The notes under the pieces: generated by a model
Databases searched by the model: none
What the model saw: only the letters and a program-made list of their open reading frames with translations
What the model was told of the DNA's origin: nothing
From: Morella rubra
Lineage: Eukaryota; Streptophyta; Magnoliopsida; Fagales; Myricaceae
DNA length: 64,000 nt
Direction of reading: 5' to 3'
NCBI GenBank assembly: GCA_003952965.2
Contig: CM025855.1
Coordinates: 1,082,840 to 1,146,839, forward strand
Program-made: the position numbers and the translations under genes
Shown here: positions 24,923 to 36,768 of the stretch, piece by piece
How the letters are laid out: each line of letters starts with the position of its first letter
Position numbering within the stretch: the first letter of the stretch is position 1

Positions 24923-26405
24923 AAGTTGGCGCATGAAGGTTCGAAATGCCCAACTTGCGAGATAAAGTATCGAATAAGTCACGGCCCAATGCTTTGGTGA
25001 AAATATCAGCAAGTTGTTGGGAAGCAGGGACATGGGCTGGAGCGATGAGACCACTACGAAGCTTTTCACGAACGAGATGGCAGTCAATCGCGATGTGTTT
25101 GGTGCGTTCATGGAAAACAGGATTCTTGGCAATGTAGAGCGCAGCCTGGTTGTCGCAGTAGAGGGGCATAGGTTGAGGATGAGGAATAGTGATGTCAGTG
25201 AGCAAAGAACGGAGCCAAGTTAGTTCACACGTAGTAGAGGCCATGGCACGGTATTCAGCTTCGGCAGAAGAATGGGAGACAGTGGGTTGTTTCTTGGTAC
25301 GCCAAGAAATAGGACTAGTGCCAAGTTGGATAAAAAAACCAGTGGTGGAGCGGCGAATAATAGGACAGCTAGCCCAGTCGGAGTCAGAGTAGGCGGAGAC
25401 TTGCAAACTGTTCGCAGTAGGATAAAAGAGGCCTTGACCAGGAGTAGCGTTAAGGTAGCGAAGGATGCGAAGAGCAGCGTCATAATGGGGCTGACAAGGA
25501 GCGTGCATGAATTGACTGAGAATGTTGACAGCGAAAACAAGGTCTGGACGAGTGATGGTAAGGTAGATAAGGCGGCCGATGAGGCGACGATATATGCTGG
25601 GATCCGGGAGAAGGACGCCAAGGGAGTCGGTGAGTTTGAGATTTTGTTCCATCGGAGTATGAGCAGGGCGGGTACCAAGATGGCCGCTGTCGGTGAGGAT
25701 ATCGAGGGCATATTTCCGTTGATTAAGGAAAATGCCGGAAGGGAAGCGAGCAACTTCTAAGCCCAAAAAATACTTCAAGGGACCAAGATCTTTAAGGCGG
25801 AAACAGTGGCCGAGAAAATCTTTGAGAGAATTGATGTGCGAGGGATCATTACCTGCCAAAAGAATATCGTTAACATAGATAAGGATGAGAGTAAAGGAAG
25901 AGGCTTTTGAATGAGTAAAAAGAGAATGATCAGCCTGAGACTGATGAAAACCGGCAGCAAAGAGGACAGAAGAAAGCTTCGAAAACCAATTCCAGGAGGC
26001 TTGCTTGAGGCTGTAAAGCGATTTGTGCAAGCGACAAACACGAGACTTCCCCTCACTACAAGAGCCAGGAGGCGGGAGCATGTAGACTTCCTCGTCAAGG
26101 TCACCATGAAGGAAAGAATTGTGGACGTCTAATTGATGAAGCGCCCAATGTTTGACGGCCGCAACTGCAAGGACACATCTAACAGTGACAAGTTTAGCAA
26201 CAGGAGCGAAAGTATCATGATAATCCATACCTTCAATCTGAGTGTAACCCTTGGCAACTAAACGAGCTTTGTAGCGTTCAATAGAACCGTCAGCTCGAAG
26301 TTTGGTCTTGAAGATCCATTTATAGCCAATAGGTTTCTTACCTGGAAGGAGAGGCTTTAAAGTCCAAGTGTGATTAGCTTCAAGAGCGGTGAGTTCAGCA
26401 GCCAT
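24921..26405 (-). pseudogene. Copia reverse transcriptase and RNase H region
   Basis: An open frame of 494 codons. It begins with the segment matching the copia RT N-terminus (KPIGYKWIFKTK, YKARLVAKGYTQ), has the first catalytic aspartate in QLDVHNSFLHGDL, then the polymerase motif as YVND instead of the usual YVDD. RNase H follows (SDSDWA, SSAEAEYRA, YCDNQAALYIAKNP). The frame is intact, but the Asp to Asn change in the active-site pair should cripple polymerisation, and no intact frame joins it to integrase. The ATG at its start is internal to the former polyprotein, not a true initiation site. Confidence 0.93.
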
Positions 26406-26860
26406 GGCATCACGCCAATGAGCATGGCGGATGGTAGCAGAATAAGAGCGGGGATCATCATTCTGTGCTAATTAAGAAAGAAAAGCTAAATGACCAATAT
26501 TAAAATGATGATAAGATAAATGAGAAGAGAGACAGTGAGCCGTACCTGAGGGAGGGTGAGAGGAGGGGTGAGCCGGAATGGACGAAGGAAGAGTCGGTCA
26601 GATGTAATCACGAAGATAGGAAGGAGTTGTGAGTTGACGACGGGGTCTAGTAGGAGGGAGCGGGAGAGGGGGGGAGTGGGAGAGGCTGAGGAAGGGTTGG
26701 AGGGAAGAGAAGCGGAAGGAGAGGGAGGAAGGTCGGGAATGAGGAGAGGGAGGACGAGATCAGAGGAAGGATGAAGTGTGCGATCGTGATAAGGGAAGAG
26801 ATGTTCTTCAAAAGTGACGTCCCAAGAAATGAAGGTTTGACGAGTGTCGAGATCAAAAAC
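26406..26860 (-). pseudogene. Copia linker between integrase and reverse transcriptase
   Basis: Proline/serine-rich linker typical of copia polyproteins, here broken. A stop lies just downstream of the integrase frame (near 26860) and another a little before the RT frame (near 26470). The sequence between still reads like VFDLDTRQ followed by a low-complexity linker. Confidence 0.75.
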
Positions 26861-27601
26861 TCAATAAGCACTATGGTGAGCAGGATAACCAAAAAATATG
26901 CAACGTTTAGCACGAGGAGAAAATTTATCACGATGAGAAGAAATAGTATGAGCATAACATAAGCAACCAAAAACACGTAAGTGAGTGTAAGAGGGAGGTT
27001 TGTGAAAGAGAAGTTCGTAAGGAGATTTGTGATTAAGATTAGAAGAAGCAGTGCGATTAATAAGATAAGTAGCAGTTAAAATGCATTCCCCCCAAAAGGT
27101 GAGAGGCAGATTAGCGTGGAAACGGAGACATCGAGCCACATTGAGAAGATGGCGATGTTTACGTTCAGCAACGCCATTCTGTTGGGGGGTTTCGACGTAA
27201 GTCTTTTCATGAAAAATGACATGATCATAGAATAATTGTTGCATTTTATGAGAAAGAAATTCTTGACCATTATCAATGCGAATAAATTTAACAGAGTGAG
27301 TGAAATAATTATGAGCGAATGCGAGAAAATTTTGGAGACAACGATATGTGTCAAATTTGAATTGCATTAAATAAACCCATGTGGTGCGTGAGTAATCATC
27401 GACTATAGTGAGAAAATAATGAGCGCCAGAAAGAGAGGGCGTGGAATAACCATCCCAAATGTCACAATATATGCGATTAAAACAAACCGTGCTTTTATTC
27501 AAATTTATTGAAAATGGTAACCGAATATGTTTAGCACAGGCACAAATATCACAAGGAAAAATAGCAGATGAAATATTAAGAGATTTAGGAATGGAACGCA
27601 T
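26861..27601 (-). pseudogene. Copia integrase region
   Basis: 246 codons open. It carries the catalytic-core motifs: CDIWDGYS with the first aspartate, RIDNGQEFLS with the second, and the glutamate in NGVAERKHRHLL. WGECILTATYLINR and the downstream FGCLCYAH block are also present. The N-terminal HHCC zinc-binding part lies in a different frame upstream, separated by a frameshift near 27640 next to a C-run. A stop ends the frame at 26861. Confidence 0.92.
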
Positions 27602-28605
27602 AGAAGGATGACCAAGGCGGGCGTGCCATAAATGGGGGGGTGAAACACGATGAGAGTGGAGGCGGTGACTGAGGGAAATTTACAATAGTAGAGTCCATTG
27701 CGAACTTCACCCGTTCCAATCAGCCTCTTCGTGGCACGGTCCTGAAAAATACAAAAGTGTGAGGAAAAAAGAGCGACGCAATTGAGATCATTAGTGAGTT
27801 TGCTAATAGAAAGAAGGTTCAATTTAAATTGAGGAACGTATAGGACATCGTTGAGAATAAAATTGGGAGCCAAATGAACAGTCCCAGATTGCGTAATAGA
27901 AACAATTTCACCAGTGGGTAATTTAATAGGACAAGGTTGAGCAAGAAAATGAATGTTAGTAAGACTAGATAAGTGGGAAACCATATGGTCAGAAGCTCTA
28001 GAGTCAATAATCCATTCAGTAAAAGAAAATAAAGAAACGGAATTGCAGGACACAATGTTACCAACAAAGTTGACCGAAGGAGGTTCTGTGTTGACTGGAA
28101 GGGTATTTCGGGAATTCAGCAAGTCCATAAGTTGCTGGACTAGGTCACCCGAGAGATTGGAGAGGCCATTCGCGGGAGAGGCGCCAATCGTGGAGACCTG
28201 ATGCGCAGCAGAGGAAGAACAGTCAGCTGAGTCTGGAAGAGGACGGGAGGCGTGGTGGTGGCCTGAAGGGAACCCGTGGAGGCAGTAACACTGCTTCTGC
28301 CAATGACCATCACGGTGACAGTAGGAGCATTTGGGGCGTCCTCTGCCACGGCCATGGGAATTTGGGCGGAAAGGAGGGCGGTTGGCAGCCATTACAGCAG
28401 CATCTGGTGAAGGAGTGGGAAGTGCAGCAATCGTTGACGTTCTTCTTGATGGAGGATGGAATAGAGTTTGGACAAAGGAGGCAGAGGGATGGAGGACGGG
28501 AGGCGTAGGGTGGTGGCCTGAAGAGGAACCCGTGGAGGCAGTAATACTGCCAATGACCATCACGGTGACAGTAGGAGCATTTGGGGCGTCCTCTGCCACG
28601 GCCAT
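27505..28605 (-). pseudogene. Copia gag C-terminus and protease region
   Basis: 366 codons open. It contains a nucleocapsid zinc knuckle of C-x2-C-x4-H-x4-C type (CSYCHRDGHWQKQC) and the protease active-site region as WIIDSRASDHM. The family normally has DSG(A/V); the Gly to Arg change next to the catalytic Asp suggests a dead protease. The N-terminal third is affected by the internal duplication, so one 19-residue segment is present twice. The last 30 or so codons are out of frame relative to integrase. Confidence 0.88.
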
Positions 28606-28738
28606 GGGAATGGGCGGAAAGGAGGGCGGTTGGCAGCCATTACAGCAGCATCTGGTGAAGGAGTGGGAAGATGCAGCAATCGTTGACGTTCTTCTTGATG
28701 GAGGATGGAATAGAGTTTGGACAAAGGAGGCAGAGGGT
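28239..28738. repeat. 250-bp tandem duplication inside the copia gag
   Basis: Two adjacent copies, 28239-28492 and 28493-28738, share GAGGACGGGAGGCGT, GGCAGTAA(C/T)ACTGC and the long stretch ending GGAGGCAGAGGG. Small indels between the copies put them in different frames. This duplication lies within the linker and zinc-knuckle part of gag and must have arisen after, or just before, insertion. Confidence 0.9.
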
Positions 28739-29371
28739 CCATGGCAAGGATTTGGCTGCGAATGGAGGCGTAGGATTCGTGAAGGCCAACCAAAAACTGA
28801 AAGGTACGTTTGGTTTCATTGAGTTGTTAAATATCTTTGAGAGCACCACAACTGCAATGGGGCACGGGTTGGAGAATGGAGAGCTCGTCCCAAAATCCTT
28901 TGAGGAGGGTGCAGTACATGGAGAGGGATCTGGTGTCTTGGGTGAGCAGAGAAATGTCCCGTTTCAATTGGAAAACGCGGGGGTTGTTGGATTGGGAGAA
29001 ACGTCTTGGAGATCAATCCATACACCTCGAGGACTGTCGTGGTAGAGAAGGCTGTTGGAAATGGATCTGTCAATGGAATTGAGAATCCATGACAGAACCA
29101 TATCATTACAGCGTTCCCACAGTTGAATATCGGCAGAGGAAGAGGTCGGTTTTGGAAGAAAGCCATCGACGAAACCAAGTTTGTGTTTGGCGTTAAGGGC
29201 AATTTTCATGGCTCTCTGCCATTTGAGGTAGTTATCACTATTGAGGAGGGTGGAAACTAAGGTAACACAAGGATAGTCTGAAGAGTGGAGAAAATATGGA
29301 GAATAGGCGTCGAGATGAGGTTTGGACGAAGTGGGAGGAGAGACCTCCAAATCAGAGCCGGAGCTAGACAT
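28640..29371 (-). pseudogene. Copia gag N-terminal part, frameshifted
   Basis: The start at 29371 leads into a gag polyprotein N-terminus (YFLHSSDYPC, NYLKWQRAMKIALNAKHKLG, FVDGFLPKP). Similarity then continues in other frames, including HESYASIRSQILAMDPLPPL at about 28715-28790. At least two frameshifts separate these parts, so no complete capsid protein can be made. Confidence 0.85.
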
Positions 29372-29390
29372 GAAGAGGATAAAATTTCAC

Positions 29391-29403
29391 TGCTCCGATA
29401 CCA
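29391..29403 (-). other. Primer-binding site of the copia element
   Basis: TGGTATCGGAGCA on the minus strand lies directly inside the 5' LTR. Plant copia elements usually have TGGTATCAGAGC, complementary to initiator methionine tRNA; one base differs here. Confidence 0.85.
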
Positions 29404-29629
29404 TGTTAATATTTGGAGAAAGTAGATTCGAGAGATTTGAGAATGCTATGTATATTGTATTGAACGTATTCTGTACATGAATATATAAAACATTCGGTGG
29501 AATTGAATCCCACGAGATCTGTGTGTAATGAAGGAAATATGGAAACTAGGAAAGACAAAATAAATGTAAATAGTGCCGTTGTTATCTAAGGAAGGAAAAT
29601 ATCGAGAGACCGTTATAATATCCTCAATA
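29404..29629 (-). repeat. 5' LTR of the copia element
   Basis: 226 bp, same length as its partner with seven transition differences. In element orientation it starts TATTGAGGATA, so the canonical TG terminus has decayed; it ends in CA next to the primer-binding site. Confidence 0.95.
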
Positions 29630-29634
29630 ATTAA

Positions 29635-31050
29635 TGTGGCACGGTAAAATAAGAAATAAAAAAAAATAAAAGCGGATAGGTATTTTGTGAAGTGATTAAA
29701 AAGAAGGAATCCTAATTTCAAAAATGTTGGAGGTATCGAGTAGAAAAATAATATTTTAATGCTCTTAAACTTTATGTTGACAATGAGTATTTGAAAAGAT
29801 CGCAGTTTTTTTTTAAACTATGTACATATCATCTAGACGTTGAATGAAGACGAACAAAATGTTTTTCCGGACGGATTAGTCCAATTCTCCAAGGATAATT
29901 TACTCAAAAACTAAGCAAATACTTTCTGGACGCACAGTTGATCTAAGATGCATGCACTTAGGCTAATTAGCATATGCCACCTATCAAATTAAAAAGGAAA
30001 TGTTTCTTTCGATAAAACACAGTATAAAAAGATTGAAATTATTTTCTTGGAACACTTACCTATAAATAAATAATCAAATATATATATTGAATGGACAAAA
30101 TTACTTTCGAAATTTGGGATCCAATAATAGTGGAATTTACCAACTAAAATTTTGAAAAGAAAAATGATTTAAATAAGTTTTTTTTTAATTTATCATAATA
30201 ATAATAAAAATAATAATTTGATAGGAACCACCAAAGTTTAATGAGATTAGTGTGGTTCGAACTGTCTTGTGAGCAAGTACTGAGTCCTAATTAACACAAT
30301 TCGTATACCACTAAATCAAATATGACGACGGTAACAAAATGAGTGCATTAATTGGAATATTCCTTCAGATGCTCTTACAGTAGCACAGGATATATGGAGA
30401 ATATCTCTTCACTCGGTTTGCCAGAACAGTGCTTGTTTTATATTAAAAAAAAAAAAAAAAAAAGAAGCTTAGAGCCTTCCTTGCTGGCTCTGAATAATTT
30501 TTTTTAGCTTCTCAATTTAATTTCGTTTAAATACCAAGAGACAATATGCATTACCAATTTCATTAATTTCCTTAGCATATGAAATGTAATTTATATAAAT
30601 ATATAAATTAATTAAGTTTTTGATAGATAATTTTTTTTTTTAAAAAGATAACGAGCTTATAAATAGTATATAATTTTGTATAGGCAGTTCGAACGTGATG
30701 TATGGAACAATGTTTGGCATTTATCTCAAGTAATCTTGTTGTCACCGTTACATTAAAATTCTTTCCTTATTCCACACCGCCACTCGCGGCTCGTCTCAAG
30801 CACCGTAGAGAAGAAAGGATCTGTAGAAAGCCCTAGAAAGCCCAACGGCCACCCCTTAAGCCCCGTTTGTTTCCACAGTATTCCCCACTTCTTGTACTTT
30901 TCTAGAAAGCAGAGGCCGTAGTCCTACAATTTTTATTGTTTTGCGGCTTCCGGGTCTAATAGCGGGCTTGACGACTTTTTTCGTGTTTTCGACCTGAAAA
31001 TACCTGCGGTTTTCATTGCGTCGCCAAAACTCAAACGTGGCCTCCCCAGG
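29635..31050. other. Intergenic and MTM1 promoter region
   Basis: AT-rich until about 30740, with an A-run at 30449-30468 and a T-run at about 30630-30641. From about 30770 composition becomes more GC-rich, as expected for a promoter and leader. GAGAGAGAGACAGAGAG near 31053 and GCTG|GTAAGC at 31096 could mark a leader exon and its donor site; I saw no clear TATA box. Confidence 0.45.
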
Positions 31051-31402
31051 TTGAGAGAGAGAGACAGAGAGCGACGATTCTCTCGCTCTCTGCTGGTAAG
31101 CGTTTCTTGTTGGCTTTGCATTTCCACTTCTCCAAGGAACTAGGAAGTGGAAAACGAAAAGAAAGTTCTTTCCTTCTGTTTTTTTATTTGTTTATGCGAA
31201 AGTCAACCTGCTCTAAATTTCCTATAATCTGGAAAATCAAATTCCAATAACCAACCGGGAATTGGAAACGGGGTGTGATCACTCCCCCCCTCTATCAAAT
31301 TTTCCTTTCCTAAGAAAGTCCTTTTTGTTTTTTGTTTTTTCTCTTTCGAGAATCAGATTGTTGTCTAGTAAGTTCTTAAGAGACAGAGGAAGCGGAGGGA
31401 GA

Positions 31403-34400
31403 ATGGTGGAGGCAGAGCTCAGAAAGAATCCGTGGATGCACACGACGGAAGTGCACGATTTGGCTGAGCCGGAGTCGACTGTCGAGGAAAGGAAAGGGCT
31501 GGGATTCAGTGCTTCGCACGCCCAGCGTTCAAACGATGGTAGTACGGATGTGAAGTTGGGAATTGGAGAGCGAGCTTTATCTGCCGCTGGGGCCGCTTTT
31601 CTCTCCGCAATAATCGTTAACCCTCTCGACGTAGCCAAGGTGAATATACAGCAAATAAAAGAAGTGTGTATGTGTGTTCTTAGTATTTTTGTTTTCTTCT
31701 TCTTTTCTTTTTTTTTTTGTGGATTTTGTGTTTGGCTCGTGAAGAACTGTGGCAGATGAAAGGAAAAATTAAGTTTTGATTAGAATAATGAGAAGACCGA
31801 CTCATGAGGGTTTCTGTATTTTCGTTGGTTTTGAGCAATAGGAGGTTTGGTGTTGTCAGATGTAATACATAACCTAGGTGTTTTCATCCTTCATGTATTT
31901 CAACAGAAGTTTATTATCTTAAGAAAATATTGTTTTGCGACTTGTGAGTATATTCTTACCATTTTTATTTGTTTCAACTTTTTGTCATTGTGTCTACTAA
32001 TGACATCGGTTTGGTTACGAATTGTTGGTGTCTGTATTATTATGATGCTTTCATGACACTGTAGTTGATGAAAAATGTTTAGGTGGGTACTTCCTGTCTT
32101 ATTTGTTTTGATTTATGGAGCGGATTTTTTTTGTAGATACTACGTTTTGGTCAAATATAACATGGATTTCTCGTGTCTATCAGACAAGGTTGCAAGCACA
32201 GGCTGCAGGGGTTGATTACTCGCATCCACTAAGTAATCTTATTAGTCGCATGGCATATTTTGGACCCAGAACGGTAAGCATGGTGCAATTATGTCCCCTA
32301 ATCACTGGGACTCTTTTTCTCTATTTTTTTCCCTTCTAATTTCAGTTTTAAAAATGTGAATTTCATCGTAGCATATCATCTATTTCTCTGTTGATGTTCT
32401 AGTCTAAATATGAGTGACTAGAGTTTCGGAGGGTACCAGAACTGACCGATAAGTTTTGAGGGTTTTGGAATACCAGGTGAAGAATAATGATTCCGTTTGT
32501 AATATCTTTCTGTGCCTAATTTGATGCCAAGAAGAAATTGTTATATGGGCATATCCTTGGGTAGCTTCTTTATTCTCTTTTCGTTTCTAGGTTGGGGACT
32601 CCTCAGAGTGTAGGGTGTGACGGGAAAGAATTACCTGGTTTTGAAAAATGTATTGCCTCTTTTGTTTAATTTTCCATCGACCAGCATCTAATCAATTAAA
32701 TTTGCCTTTGTTTTATGTTGGGGCAGATGTTTGCCGATCTTAGATGTTCCCCGTCTTGTACACGTGCTGGAATTCATGGCACAGTGGCAATATGTCCTCC
32801 TGATTGTTTTCAATACAAAGGAACACTAGATGTCTTCTACAAAATTATACGACAGGTTAGTGCATTTGTCATGTTGGTTTTGTTGGTGGGAAATATAGTG
32901 ATTTTGCTGAATGCCAAAATGCATTATGATTCAGGTCTATTCTTCTTTGATGCTTGATGAGGGGTTGTATTTTGCTTGTTAAATGCATCCTGGACTGGCT
33001 AACTGCTAGGTTTAGAGGCTGACATGATGTTTCCAGCAGCATTGAGCTTTTGAAACTTGCAGGCACAAATATTGTCCTTTAATGATGTCTAATGCTCTAA
33101 CTTATTTTCCAAAATGTAAAAGTTCTGCAGTTTTAAGTGTTCAACTTGCTGTTCACTTTACATTACAAACATAATAGTTTAATGGGCAAGCGTCTCTTTG
33201 CAGGAAGGATTTTCCAGGTTATGGATAGGCACAAATGCAGGTCTGGCACTTGCTGTACCTACAGTGAGTTCCTTATCTTATCCATCGCCTTTTCTCTCTT
33301 TTGTCCTCCTCATTTTTAGGTTTTTTAGATTCCTTTTTCTTTTGGGAAATTTTGTACTGACTACGCGCTTGTTGAGTTGAACTAATTTTCTTTTCTTCCT
33401 TTGACAACCAGGTTGGAATCTACCTACCTTGCTATGACATATTTCGTAATTGGTTAGAGGAGCTTACTGCTCAGCATGCTTCAAGTGTCACTCCATATGT
33501 TCCTTTAGTTGCAGGCGCATTGGCACGCTCTTTAGCTTGCACAACTTGTTACCCTATTGAACTGGCTAGAACTCGCATGCAGGTAGTTCAAAAATTGATA
33601 TCTTCATACTATAGATTCACCTCAGAAGTTTCTTTTCCTAAACGTTCCTAGAGTTGTTGTTTGTCTTATATCTTCACTTTCTTATCTTGGAACTAGGCAT
33701 TTAAAGTGACCCAAAATGGTGGGAAGCCTCCTGGTGTCTGGCAGACCCTTCTTGGGATTATTCCCCATGTTAAGAGCCCTAGCGGCCAAAGCAACTGTAA
33801 GTTGGCATTCCTTGTGATTATGATACTGGGCCTGGCTTGATTGGAAGCTTTTGTTATACAAGAGAATTATCTTCACTGCTTGTTTCCCTGGTTTTTTGCC
33901 TGTATTTAGCGGCCTGAGTGAAATATTTGCCGAAGTAGATTTTGGAAAAGCTAAAGACTACAGATCTGAGACATAGGGCTTATGTTCAGAAAAATGTTGG
34001 TCAGTGTAGAGAGTTCTTTGTTTGTGCAACTTTCTGAAGTTTTGAACCAAAGTTTTTAATTTAAGTGTCAGAGGCCTAGGCTTCAACTTAAATCTATTCT
34101 TGGAAAGAATAGCTGTTATTGTGCGGGGCACATCATGGTATTTCGCTTACCTTACTCTTTTCAGGTGTGAGTTACTTTTAGATCATACTAGTGGCAGTTT
34201 TGATATGGGATACTCCTATGCCCGCTATAAAACATTAGCTGAACTAGTTATAGTCAAACTATTAGTATTTGGATGTTTAGAAGAAAAAGGAAAAAAAAAA
34301 GAAGCAGTGCCCGTAATTAATGTCTGTCCATATAGAAGTACCTTGGGAAAGTGAATCATCAACCAAAGAGAAAGAAGAAAGGAAGCGTTCTTATTATGCA

Positions 34401-35811
34401 ACATTATTTTCACACTGGCGTCACTGCATAATGGTTTGCTATTTTACCCACGAGGGTCTTATTTTATTTTTTCGTTGTGATTGACATACTCTTTTTTTTG
34501 TTTTCTTTTTTATAACAGTTCAAGGCTACCGTGTCCTTTGGACTGGCATGGGAGCACAGCTTGCTCGTGATGTTCCCTTCTCTGCAATCTGTTGGTCAAC
34601 TCTTGAACCGGTAATGTTTTTATTCTTCAAACTGTTTCTTACATGCATGTCTGGGGTCTGGGTGCGTGTTTGATTTTTATAGCCTTTTTATTTGCTCAGA
34701 TCAGGAGAAAACTCCTTGGTCTGGTGGGAGATGAACCCAATGCAATTGGTGTGCTTGGTGCAAATTTTTCTGCTGCTTTTGTGGCAGGGAGCCTTGCTGC
34801 TGCTGCTACCTGTCCGCTAGATGTCGCAAAAACTCGAAGGCAGATAGAGGTATGTCTTGAAACCAAACCTTGTGCTCCATTTAGTCGGGGGATTTGGACT
34901 GTAATTTCTGTTCATATGTTCAATTAAATGAGCTAGAAAGACAGTTTTGCATTAAATATGGTACTTTGTATATTGTATTTACTAATACTAGTATGTTTTT
35001 GTTCCTTTTGCCTTTTATTTTCTGAATTTTCAGAAGGATCCAGTCAGGCAATTAAGAATGACAACAAGGCAAACACTTATGGAGGTTTGGAGGTATATCT
35101 CTTATTTATATTAGTATGCAGTAAATATTTCTTTTAATATGTGATTGGTAGGAGCCGTGAAGTTAAAAAGTTTCACCTGTTGGTATCTTCAAGAACTGGT
35201 AACGCTGATAAATGTTGTCAGGATTTATATAGTATAACAGAAGTGCTGAAACAGATACAGGGTCAATATGAGCAACCAATTTGTCATCATTCTTATATGA
35301 GTTCTCTCACATGACATGAGGGTGTGAGCCACTTTAAATACAGTGCGGCTAAACATTGAGATTTCCTTTTGGATTTAGGATTATTTCTTAGTCCCTGATG
35401 CTGATTCTGTGGTGGTTCTAGATTCGATGATAATTGAATAACCAAGTACTTAATTAGCCTATTTTCTTGTAGTATTGCTGTCAACAATTTCTTGTAGTGA
35501 TCGACTCTATCATTTCTTTTTCTCAGAAAAAATGAGTCTAACCTGTTGTCTTCTAGCAGTAGCCTGCTAGGGCCTTAGGATGCTAAGTTTATGTTTACCT
35601 TGGTAGCAAATGGTAGTTTGTGCAGAGATCCAGTTTTTCTCAGATACAAGTCTTGATTTTCATGTTTGCTTGGAACAGGGATGGAGGGATAAAGGGACTG
35701 TTCACTGGAATTGGCCCTAGAGTTGGCCGTGCGGGACCTTCAGTTGGGATTGTGGTTTCGTTTTACGAAGTCGTTAAATATGTTTTACATCGCCATTATG
35801 CAACTTTGTAG
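31403..35811 (+). CDS. MTM1: Mitochondrial carrier, MTM1 / SLC25A39-40 type
   Basis: Ten exons: 31403-31639, 32184-32273, 32727-32855, 33204-33263, 33412-33582, 33697-33796, 34519-34610, 34700-34849, 35034-35092 and 35679-35811. All introns are GT-AG and frames join cleanly to 406 residues. Three carrier repeats show the signature P-x-(D/E)-x-x-(K/R): NPLDVAK, YPIELAR and CPLDVAK. Four cysteines in the first matrix loop (residues 116, 120, 132, 136: CSPSC and CPPDC) match the clade-specific cysteines of SLC25A39, reported to bind an iron-sulfur cluster and sense glutathione. Yeast and Arabidopsis MTM1 are needed for activation of mitochondrial manganese superoxide dismutase; mammalian SLC25A39/40 import glutathione. 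The protein should be in the inner mitochondrial membrane. The ATG at 31403 was chosen; an in-frame upstream ATG at 31262 lies in the leader. The C-terminus VVSFYEVVKYVLHRH is characteristic. Confidence 0.94.
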
Positions 35812-35820
35812 TGTAGGGTG

Positions 35821-35967
35821 GGAGCTGCTTTATATCTGGGTTGGACTTTCCTAGGTCTGTTTCTTCATGAAAGGTTTGAAGAAATTTTGGGGCAGGAGCT
35901 GCTTTATATCTTGATGGGACCTTTTCTGCGTTTGCTTCTTCATGAAAGAGTGGAAGCAATTTCGGTG
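35821..35967. repeat. 74-bp imperfect tandem duplication in the MTM1 3' UTR
   Basis: GGAGCTGCTTTATATCT begins both copies (35821 and 35895), and TTTCTTCATGAAAG / GCTTCTTCATGAAAG closes them. It starts ten bases after the stop codon, so it would be transcribed. Confidence 0.85.
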
Positions 35968-36768
35968 ACTCGGGGAGGAAGCTAATTGACCTGAAAGCAT
36001 AGAAGTTTCTTTTTTGTTGACATCATAGCAAGTAAACAATGATAAATCCATTCTTAATTCTTTTCATGGTAGATCTTGTTGATAGGCCTTCAGGGGGCAG
36101 AAGTGAACTTAAAATCCCCAGTTTTAGTTATGAGTTGTAATTTACCGCTCGGTTTGAGCAGAAATTTTGTGACGTGGATTTTTTCCCTGTTCACCGTTTT
36201 CTCTGAGATCGATCTCAGGTTGGTTAAAGTAACTTGTCTCAGTTTTGGTTGAGTTTTCAAGGACACGTAGCTGGATCTCTATATTGGAACTCTGTTCTCC
36301 TTAAAGGTGTTTGTCACATGGTAAGCGATTTTACGCATGCCAAAGAGCTAATTCTTGATTATCCAAGTCTTTGGCTGTTTTAAACCTTCCTCAGTAACTA
36401 ACGTTGCCAAGCTCGGACCGAGGCGAGGTTGCGGTCACCGAATAGTTCATAAAAGGGTGAAAATAATGCATTTGTTTGATCTATTGCTTAAACAAGAACG
36501 TAGTGCAATTTTGGGTGTTCTTCCCTAATTTAGCCATTAGATTGCAAATTAAGAACATAGGTGTTCCACATGAAATTCTCTAGTTTCCTCCAATTTCCCC
36601 AAGCTGCTGACAAACAACATCCATTCCTAACACTCAAATGTCTTTCTAACGACACAATGCAAAGTACATTCAACAATGCTGGATATCGATCAACTATCGT
36701 TGCCTGTTGTGCGACCCCTCAGGATGAAGTAAAAGGTTGCAGATAGGATGATGATCATAGTGGTCTAA
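35968..36768. other. Intergenic between MTM1 and the arabinogalactan peptide gene
   Basis: Holds the rest of the MTM1 3' UTR (left) and the 3' end of the minus-strand AG-peptide gene (right), a convergent arrangement. No further gene is seen. Confidence 0.5.

Larger units (their letters stand above)
24688..29629 (-). mobile_element. Ty1/copia LTR retrotransposon, full-length but inactive
   Basis: A 4942-bp element in minus orientation with two 226-bp LTRs, flanked by the 5-bp duplication ATTAA (24683-24687 and 29630-29634). Domain order gag, protease, integrase, reverse transcriptase, RNase H is that of copia elements. The LTRs differ at seven positions, all transitions (about 3 percent), implying a fairly recent insertion, on the order of one to two million years at commonly used plant rates (inference). 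Coding capacity is destroyed by frameshifts, stops, altered catalytic motifs and an internal 250-bp duplication. The first LTR base pair on the 5' side is also changed (TA instead of TG). Confidence 0.96.

Noticed and set aside
28331-28822. 163-codon plus-strand frame and other plus-strand frames inside the copia element
   Set aside because: Antisense shadows of the gag and pol regions, produced by their codon bias.
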